Below are positions 15,755-24,000 of a stretch of 64,000 nucleotides of DNA, one piece after another (positions within the stretch are counted from its first letter, which is position 1; every line of letters begins with the position of its first letter). The notes under the pieces were generated by a model. That model was given only the letters and a program-made list of their open reading frames with translations, ran no database searches and had not been told where the DNA came from. The DNA is from Pelosinus fermentans JBW45 (lineage in GTDB: Bacteria; Bacillota; Negativicutes; DSM-13327), in contig NZ_CP010978.1 in NCBI RefSeq assembly GCF_000271665.2, positions 342,501-406,500 on the forward strand, given 5' to 3'. Position numbers and translations under genes: made by a program.

Positions 15755-16279
15755 ATGGATTCAATAATGTCGTCTATCGTAAACCGCAGAAGTGTAAGAT
15801 CCTATACTTCAGAGAAAGTAAAGCCAAACGATATTACTAAGATACTTACTGCTGCTAGTTGGGCCCCTTCAGGAAACAATCTACAGCCATGGAAGTTTTC
15901 TGTAGTAATGAACGATGAAGACTTAACCCAAAAGCTTTCATCACTGACGATCTACCATCACTGGGTACAAACTGCTCCTTGCTTGATAGCAGTCTTTCTC
16001 GATACAAAAACAGTAGATACTAAAATTCAAGGTATTTATCTAAAACACATCCAAGCCATCGGAGCCGCAATACAGAATATGTTACTTGCCGCCCATGAAA
16101 TGGGTCTGGGGACTTGCTGGATTGGCGAGATATTAAAAAATGAACATAAGATGAAAAAACTGCTAGGAGTTTCAAACGATTTTGAATTAATGGCTGTTAT
16201 ATCTGTTGGCTATCCAAGTAAAGACACGATAAAATCCAAAAGAAGAGACATTTCGGAAAATATTCTAAGTTGGTTATAG
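15755..16279 (+). CDS. Nitroreductase family FMN protein
   Basis: 174 residues, a compact single-domain nitroreductase. The FMN-binding N-terminal signature NRRSVRSYTSEKV is followed by AASWAPSGNNLQPWKF (substrate/flavin loop) and the C-terminal MGLGTCWIG segment. Such enzymes use NAD(P)H to reduce nitro compounds, quinones or enoates; physiological substrates are usually unknown. Excellent ribosome binding site AGAGGAGG 8 bases before the ATG. Monocistronic, with the YbaK-type gene 76 bp downstream possibly sharing its transcript. Confidence 0.85.
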   Translation: MDSIMSSIVNRRSVRSYTSEKVKPNDITKILTAASWAPSGNNLQPWKFSVVMNDEDLTQKLSSLTIYHHWVQTAPCLIAVFLDTKTVDTKIQGIYLKHIQAIGAAIQNMLLAAHEMGLGTCWIGEILKNEHKMKKLLGVSNDFELMAVISVGYPSKDTIKSKRRDISENILSWL

Positions 16280-16355
16280 GAACGAATTAGCAAATCTTTG
16301 CATAGGCAATCCTCTCAATTTTTGATTACTAAAAAGAAAGAAGTGAATAAATACA

Positions 16356-16844
16356 ATGGAGAATCAACAAAAGGTTTTTGAAAAACTAGATGAACTGAAA
16401 ATTAAATATGAGGTAATGAATCATCCAGCTGTTTATACAATAGAGGAAATGGATGAACTGGGAATTGCCAATCTGGATGATGTATGTAAAAATCTATTTT
16501 TGCGAGATTACAAAGGCAAGCGACATTTTATTGTAGTATTAGATAAAGATAAGCAAGCAGATTTGAAAAAAATGCGCGAACAACTGGGAACTACCGCTTT
16601 AAGCTTTGCCTCTGAAGAAAGATTGCAAAAATACCTGCAACTAAGTAAAGGCGCAGTAACACCTTTTGGGATAATCAACGATACGAATTGTGCTGTTGAG
16701 GTAGTCTTTGATAAAGATTTGATAGGTAAGAAGAGCCTTGGATTTCACCCAAATGAGAATACGGCAACTGTTTGGGTTTCTTTTGATGACATTAAAGAAG
16801 TGATCCAGCAAAATGGCAATAAGATCGCTTATGTAACAATGTAA
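16356..16844 (+). CDS. YbaK/ProX-type aminoacyl-tRNA deacylase
   Basis: 162 residues of the YbaK/EbsC fold as in free-standing prolyl-tRNA editing proteins (ProX/PrdX). Visible family features are the N-terminal YEVMNHPAVYTIEEM, the CKNLFLRDYKGKRHFIVVLD strand-helix that contains the conserved lysines, and GAVTPFGIIND near residue 105, a loop around the acyl-tRNA pocket. It hydrolyses mischarged tRNA, typically Ala-tRNA-Pro. The start has AAAGAAAGAAGTG upstream. The stop codon TAA directly abuts a GGGACA REP (16844), which acts as its 3' flank. Confidence 0.82.
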   Translation: MENQQKVFEKLDELKIKYEVMNHPAVYTIEEMDELGIANLDDVCKNLFLRDYKGKRHFIVVLDKDKQADLKKMREQLGTTALSFASEERLQKYLQLSKGAVTPFGIINDTNCAVEVVFDKDLIGKKSLGFHPNENTATVWVSFDDIKEVIQQNGNKIAYVTM

Positions 16845-16884
16845 ATGGGACACAGGGACATGTCATTTGTGCCTGTGTCCCATT
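16844..16884. repeat. GGGACA REP, near-perfect palindrome
   Basis: AATGGGACACAGGGACA and TGCCTGTGTCCCATT are complementary around a TGTCATTTG centre. This is the best-preserved full hairpin of the family in the window and lies between two convergent genes. Confidence 0.85.
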
Positions 16885-16886
16885 CT

Positions 16887-17348
16887 TTATTTCTCGGCAT
16901 CATCTTCGTTATTATTAAATGGTTTCAAAGCGGGTTGCAAATTTAATGATCTGGAGGGGGACATTGTCTCAGACCGAACAAAAATACCTTCCTGCCATAT
17001 CTGATATGCGTATATTATAACTCCTAGTGCGGAGGTCATAAAAACGTCTAGCATAGGGCTAACACTTTGAAATTGAATTACACCTCTATTACCTAGAAAA
17101 TAATTTTCAAATACTAGAGTATAGAACAAATTTAATAAAAAATCCGCACCTACGTACAACCAAAATCGCCCATACGTAAATTTTAAAAGCCACATTGTAG
17201 CTACTGGTATGGGACCATACAGATATGGGACGTTCTGGAGAGGATAAAGCTTTACTGGATATACCCACCATCCAAATGTGATACCCGCTTCAAGAATCAT
17301 TGCACTCGTAACCGTGGCAAATAGGCCAACAGGTATTAAATGGGACAC
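16887..17348 (-). CDS. CBO0543-like integral membrane protein, probably N-terminally altered
   Basis: 153 residues with about five hydrophobic helices (AMILEAGITFGWWVYP, YGPIPVATMWLLKF, FWLYVGADFLLNLFYTLVF, VFMTSALGVIIYAY) and a hydrophilic tail rich in N, D and E. It resembles the CBO0543 family of small membrane proteins found in endospore formers; the function is unknown. The only available start (GTG at 17348) lies inside a GGGACA REP, and no ribosome binding site is visible, so the natural N-terminus has probably been replaced or lost. A second REP touches its 3' end, and a decayed partial copy exists at 4215-4369. Confidence 0.6.
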   Translation of the reverse strand: MSHLIPVGLFATVTSAMILEAGITFGWWVYPVKLYPLQNVPYLYGPIPVATMWLLKFTYGRFWLYVGADFLLNLFYTLVFENYFLGNRGVIQFQSVSPMLDVFMTSALGVIIYAYQIWQEGIFVRSETMSPSRSLNLQPALKPFNNNEDDAEK

Positions 17349-17368
17349 AGGGACAGGTTGTTTGTCCC
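17338..17368. repeat. GGGACA REP at the 5' end of the CBO0543-like gene
   Basis: AAATGGGACACAGGGACAGG then TTGTTTGTCCC. It is nearly identical to the first half of the copy at 16844, so the membrane protein gene is bracketed by two REPs. Confidence 0.8.
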
Positions 17369-17540
17369 GAGAGATGGAAGAATTAAGAGTCCTAAACTAC
17401 AATTCTATGAGAACTTTCTGAAACCCACAAAAAGGCAGTACATTGAGCATTTTTCTTTTGGAAAAAAACGATAGTGGCAGATTGAAAATCCATAGCCTAT
17501 TCACCGCAATTTCCTTCTTCCTGGGCAAGCAAAAATTTTG
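17369..17540. repeat. Flanking repeat segment shared with 9421-9490
   Basis: GAATTAAGAGTCCTAAACTA recurs at 9424 and 17373, in both places directly after a REP. It is followed by a looser resemblance around GGCAGATTGAAAATC. No coding potential seen. Confidence 0.5.
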
Positions 17541-17556
17541 TGGCGTAGATAGTTTC

Positions 17557-17597
17557 AAGGCTCAACTTGCAGTTTTTTTCTGCTGGTTGAGCCTTTT
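17557..17597. terminator. Intrinsic terminator
   Basis: AAGGCTCAACTTGCAG at 17557-17572 pairs with CTGCTGGTTGAGCCTT ending about 17595 and runs into TTTTA. The gap 17349-18020 otherwise holds only repeats. Confidence 0.8.
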
Positions 17598-17703
17598 ATT
17601 GCACAAAACTTTCGATTGAACCCTAAACGAACCATCCCGTGCTTTAAAGGATATTGGAAGAGTAATCAGAAATAATAGTAGAGAAGATAATTTAGTAATT
17701 ATA

Positions 17704-17759
17704 AAAGAGAAGCTATCCATGATCTACCTTTCTAGTAGATTTATGGGCAGCTTCTCTTT
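17704..17759. repeat. AGAGAAGCTACCC hairpin repeat, copy 4
   Basis: AAAGAGAAGCTATCCATGA with complement TTATGGGCAGCTTCTCTTT. It lies about 260 bp upstream of the cyclic glucan synthase start. Confidence 0.8.
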
Positions 17760-18020
17760 AGATTTAGCATCTAAGGCATTAGCATGGCGAGTCAAATTTA
17801 ATATAGAAGAATGACTTTTACAGTGTTTTCGAACGCCCCCAAGTGTCACATACGCCACCACTGTCCTATGAAATGTGCTTTACGATAGAAATTACCGAAA
17901 TTTACAATTAATAATTAGTACTCCAAAGGGGTATATTTCTAATGAATCAAATTTTACCAGCAGTATCCTATGGAATAAACGATAATTACATTTCAATCTT
18001 TGATTGTCTTTGGGAGGACT

Positions 18021-21000
18021 ATGCTTTTAAATACAGAACAACTCCGACAAAAAGCTCATGAACTTGCATTGACCCATGACCCTTATGTGAGACGCTGGTC
18101 ATCAAAGCGCCTGTGGCGGGAGTTTTATAACGACATCGAAGAATTACGCACGTTTATTCGCTCTCTGCAGGAAGGTGATGCAAGTTGTTTGCAGCCCGCA
18201 GAAGAATGGCTTTTGGATCATGCTGAATTCATCGACGAACAGGTGCTGGTCGTCCGTCATCAGCTTCCTGGTGCCTTTTTGCGAAATTTGCCTGACTTAC
18301 GCAAGACAGGCAAAACAAGGATACTGTCTATTTGTGCTGATTATCTCGAACATGTGGACGGGAACCTAGATGAGGATTCGCTCGTCTCCTATATCAATTC
18401 TTACCAGGAAGTATCGGTTTTGACTATAGCAGAGGTGTGGGCCGTCCCGCTTATTTTGCGTATCACCTTAATCCGCCGCCTGACCGCAGTCATGGAACTG
18501 GTTCGCGAACGGCGAGAGGTGTGTACCTTAGTCGATCGGCTGCTGGCACGCCTGCAGTTGGCGAAGTTAAACCCGGAAGTGTTAAAGGCTGCCCTTGAAG
18601 AAGCTGGCCAGGATATGCTGCTCTCCGGCTGCCAGATCGCCTACTTGGTCAGGCGTTTGCGCGAGTGGGCGGACGATTCGACAACCGTGAGGGAATGGTT
18701 AATGTGCAAATTAGAAAATGGCCCCGACAGCCTTGATCGAATCGTCTCTTACGAGTATCAGCTTCAGGCAGCCTATCAGGTATCCACAGGCAACCTTATG
18801 GGAAGTTTGCGTAAAATATCACGCTTGGACTGGCAAGATCGGTTTGAACAGATTTGTATGGTTGAGCATACGCTGCGTGGAGAAAGCACAGGTACATATC
18901 AGCTTCTTGATTTTTCAAGCCGTGATGTACTGCGTAAGCGGGTTGAGAAGCTGGCCTGCCGCCTGCATGTGCCGGAAAATCTAGTGGCGCAGCAGGCCGT
19001 CGGGCTTGCTGCGAAGGAGTATGAGCAAGCGTATACAGAGCAGGAAAAAAACGATGAGACAACACGTGGTCCGGTTGTGCTGGAAGAAATGCCACGCCAG
19101 GTATTTGCTGCATACTATCTGCTCGAAGCGGACGGCGTCAAGGAACTGCGGAATGCGCTAAAGATCTGTGGCACTCCTTCGCATTTACCGGAATTAGAAA
19201 TGTTACGACGCTCCACAGGTACATATTTTACAGCCCTGACAGGATTATTCATGGTTTTTCTTCTTGGATTTGCCTGGTGGGTATCCGGGGGCTCAAGCCT
19301 TACTATTACCCAGTGGGTGATCGTTATACTGGCGCTGTGTTTACCTGTGAGCGAGTGGGCCGTTACAGCGGCACACTGGCTTATAGAATGCGTCAGGCAG
19401 CCACGGCCGCTACTCCGATATGATTTCTCGCGTGGTGTTCCACCGGATGCAACCACAATGGTGGTCATCCCCGTTATTTGGTCCACAGTCAAAGAGGTGC
19501 AGGAATTGGCGGATCGGCTAGAACTGCATTATCTGGCAAACCGCTATTCGAATATTCATTTTGCTCTCCTGGGGGATTTTACCGACGCAAGTGAGGAGAA
19601 GCTGCCGGAAGATGCGGCTATTCATGCTGCCGCCCGCGCAAGCATTGAGGCGTTAAACGGCACATACTCCGGTCCTGGCGGGAGCACCTTTCACCTCTTT
19701 CAGCGCCGCAGGATGTGGAACCCGTCCGAAGGAGTATGGATGGGTTGGGAACGCAAGCGGGGTAAATTGGTGGAATTTGTCGAACTGCTTAAAGGAAAGA
19801 CTGATACGACCTATGACTTTGTAGTTGGGGAGACAGACGTCTTGCCGCGTATCCGTTACATAATCACCCTTGACGCGGATACAGAGCTGCCGCTGGGAAG
19901 CGCGCAGCGGATAATCGGCACCATGCATTTGCCCTATAACCGGCCACGGTTAAACCATACTCGGACAAGGGTCGTCGAGGGATATGGCGTAATGCAACCG
20001 CGTATCGGTATTAGCCACAATGCGGCTTTACGCTCGCGCTTCGCTTATCTGTGGTCGGTGGATCCGGGAATCGATCCATATGTCTTTGCCGCCTCCGACC
20101 CGTACCAGGATGGGCTGGGGCAGGGCATTTTTACGGGAAAGGGTATATTCGATATTAATGCATTTGCGCAGGTTTTATGCGAGCGCATCCCGGAAAACCG
20201 GGTACTTAGTCATGATTTGTTAGAAGGTGGATTTTTACGTGCCGGCTTACTGTCGGATATCGAATTAATTGATGAGCATCCGGCTGTATTCATTGCCTAT
20301 CAAAAGAGAATGCACCGCTGGGTGCGCGGGGACTGGCAACTCATTCCATGGCTGTTACACAGTGTTCCCGATCGCCGGGGAATATTTCAGCCGGTTGATT
20401 TATCCTCTCTCACTCGTTGGCAGATCATTGACAATTTGCGGCGCAGTTTACTGCCAACTGTGCAGCTTGCCGTACTGCTGCTTGGGATGAACATACTGCC
20501 AGGTTCTTCCGGCCGCTGGGTTGTCTTTATGGTCGCTACCCTGTTGTTGCCGTTGCTTCGCCAACTGGTGGCGGTGAGGTGGATTATTGGCAATTCACGG
20601 AGTTTGCTGGGGACAGCCGCTCAAGTTTTGGTAAACATAATGATAATGCCGTTTCAGAGTGTGCTGTTGCTGGATGCAATCGCCAGAACCCTGTACCGTT
20701 TAGTTGTGACAAAACGTCATTTACTTGAATGGGTGAGCGCCGCTGAGGTCGAACGCAGGCAGCGGGGCGGGCGCTACCCCGTGTTGATGGGAATGTACGG
20801 AGGCTATGGAGTAGTGTTTCTTTTTGGGCTGACAGTGGCGGCCAGTACCGTTCCGGTTCTGCGGTGGATAGGACTGGCGTTTTGCATTTTATGGGCCATT
20901 GCTCCTTTTGCGGTCCGCTGGTTGAACCAGCCTGTGCAGCAGCCTGAGCAACCGCTGGCGGCGAATGAGCAGGAAGAACTGCAAAAACTGTCAAAAGAGA

Positions 21001-24000
21001 TTTGGACGTTCTTCGAGGATTACGTTACTGACAAAGAGAATTGGTTACCGCCTGATAATGTTCAATTGGAGCCGCCTAACGGAATTGCACACCGCACTTC
21101 GCCGACCAACATTGGACTTTACCTTACCTGCACACTGACTGCGCGGGATTTTGGGTTTATCGATACGCCCGGTTTAATTGAGCGATTGGAGCGTACGATT
21201 GGCACAGTGGAGCACCTGGATAAATGGAAAGGCCATCTTTATAACTGGTACGATACTGTCACATTGGAGCCGCTGCCACCGCTGTACGTTTCAACGGTGG
21301 ATTCCGGCAATCTCGTTGTTTGTTTGGTAGCCGTCAAAGAAGGGGTAGCGGAATGGCTCAAATCCGACCTAGAAGGGGATGGATGGTCAGGTGCCAATAA
21401 AGTCCATGGTAAAACGATAGAAACATTACATGTTGCTTTTGCTGAGGAGTTAACGCCTGTACGGAAGGGGGAAGCGATAGACCAATACGGAACATCACAT
21501 CAGAGCGTCCGGGAGGAATGGCTCTATCGCGGGGGAAAACTGCTTGCCCGCGTGGAGGCGCTTATCAACGAGACAGACTTTCGCCCACTTTATGACCATA
21601 AAGCTAAATTGTTCCACTTGGGCTACAACGCAGGGCCGGGTAAACCGGATCCAATCCTATATGACCTGATGGCTTCGGAGGCTAGGCTGTCAAGTTTTAT
21701 TGCCATTGCTCTCGGCCAGGTCTCCGTGTCTCATTGGCATGCCCTCGGACGGACAATGACGCGGGTGGGAAGACGGGTTACACTGCTCTCTTGGTCCGGG
21801 ACAATGTTTGAATACTTAATGCCTTGGCTGTTTATGCGTACCTATCCGAAAACCATTTGGGACAGTACCTACCGTGGGGTGGTTCAACGGCAAATTGAGT
21901 ACGCACACCAGCGGGGAGTTCCCTTTGGCGTCTCTGAATCCGGTTATTATGCCTTTGATTATCAGATGAACTATCAATACAGAGCGTTTGGTGTTCCCGG
22001 TCTGGGGTTCAAGCGCGGTCTTGAGCAAGATTTGGTTGTGGCACCGTACGCAACAATCCTTGCCTTGCCCTTTGCTAAGCAGCAAGGACTGCAGGATTTA
22101 CGCAGGCTAGATGAGCTTGGTGCCCGGGGAAAATACGGCTATTATGAAGCCATTGATTTTACGTCTGAGCGACTGCCGAAGAAGCAGGCTAGTAAAGTTA
22201 TCTGCAGTTTTATGGCCCATCACCAGGGAATGAGTCTGCTGGCACTTGCTAACTTGCTGGCACCGAGAAAAATAACCGAGCGCTTTCACCGTGACAAGCG
22301 CGTACGAGCAGCGGAGTTGCTTCTGCAGGAGCGTATTCCAGCACGGCCTAAAATTATTAAACATCCCGCCATGGCACGTGAATACGTGTCTTATAAGAAG
22401 CCGGCAGAGATCGTAACTCTGCGGGAATATCGCAGCGCAGACACGCTTGCACCCGAGGTGTGCGTTCTGTCAAACGGGACATTTACGACCACCGTGACCA
22501 ACAGCGGCAGTGGGTTCAGTCGTTACGAAGGTCTGGCCATTTCCCGCTGGCGGGAGGATCCGGTATTGGACAACTGGGGAAGCTATATATATATTCGTGA
22601 CGTGACCCGAGATGTGGTATGGTCGCCGGCATTTCAGCCCTGCCGTGTCCAGTCTGACGAACAACGTGTGCAGTTTGCTCTTGATCGCGCCACCTTCATG
22701 CGGGTGGACAAAGACGTGCAGACAAGCCTGGAAATTTGTGTATCACCGGAATGGAATGCTGAAGTTAGGCGGCTTACGCTTACGAATACCGGAAATGAAG
22801 AGAAGATCATGGAAGTAACAACCTTCCTTGAACTGGCTTTGGCATCTCCCATGGCCGACGATGCGCATCCGGCTTTCAGTAAATTGTTCATCAAAACGGC
22901 TTATGCTGAGGATGGCCAGTGCTTGCTAGCTCGGCGCAGACCTCGGCGGGATGACGAAAAATCCTTATGGGCGGCGCATTCTCTGCTGACCTCAGGCCGA
23001 ACCCTCGGGCCAGTGGAATATGAGACCGATCGGGCCAGCTTCGTAGGCCGGGGTCATACGCTCGCCTTGCCACTGGGAATCCGTTCTCGCTTGCGCGGGA
23101 CGGTTGGTTCTGTGGCTGATCCTGCATTTATCATGAGGAGGCGGATGAGCATCAAGCCTGGCGAACAGGTACAATTGTTCGCTGTTACTGCCGTGGCAGG
23201 CACAAAAGAAGAGGCATTGGAGATTGTCAGCCGTTTCTCTGGAGACTTGGTAGTGGAACGAACATTTCAACTGGCCTGGAATCGCAGTCAAATCGAATTT
23301 CAGCACCTGCATTTGACTGCTGCTCAGGCAATGGCTTTTCAAACTTTCGCTGGCCGGATTGTGTATACTCCGATGCTGCGGCAGGAGCGCGCGCAAAGTA
23401 TCTTATCGAATGTAAAAGGCCAGTCCAGCCTCTGGGCTTACGGCGTTTCCGGCGACGTGCCGATGATCTTGGTACGGATCGAGGACCGTGTCAATATGCA
23501 GCTTGTGGTCAATCTGCTTACCGGGCACGAGTATCTGCGCCGTTTAGGGTTACTTTTCGATCTGGTTATTATGAACCAATCGGCGGAAGGCTACCAGCAG
23601 AATTTGCAGGAGACACTGCGGCGGGCGGTTGAACAAGTGGTTGGCTGGCACAGCCCAGGCCCAGGCGGGATTTTTATCATAAATTCCAGCCAACTGCCTG
23701 AGGAAGACAGAACGCTGCTCCTAGCCACCGCCCGTGTTGTGCTCAGGGCAGATGGTCCCAGCTTCCAGGCGCAATCCAATCTGCTCCGGAGGGCTATAGC
23801 TTTTCCGGCGCCTCTCAAACCGACGGCGTCAGTAAATAGATTCGCTGGACCTGTGACAGATAACGGGGAAGACTTATTATTCTTCAATGGTTGGGGAGGA
23901 TTTTCACCTGATGGCCGGGAGTATCGAATTGTGCTTAAAAACGGCAATTATCTACCGGCGCCATGGATTAATGTGCTTGCCAATCCCCGTTTCGGCTGCC

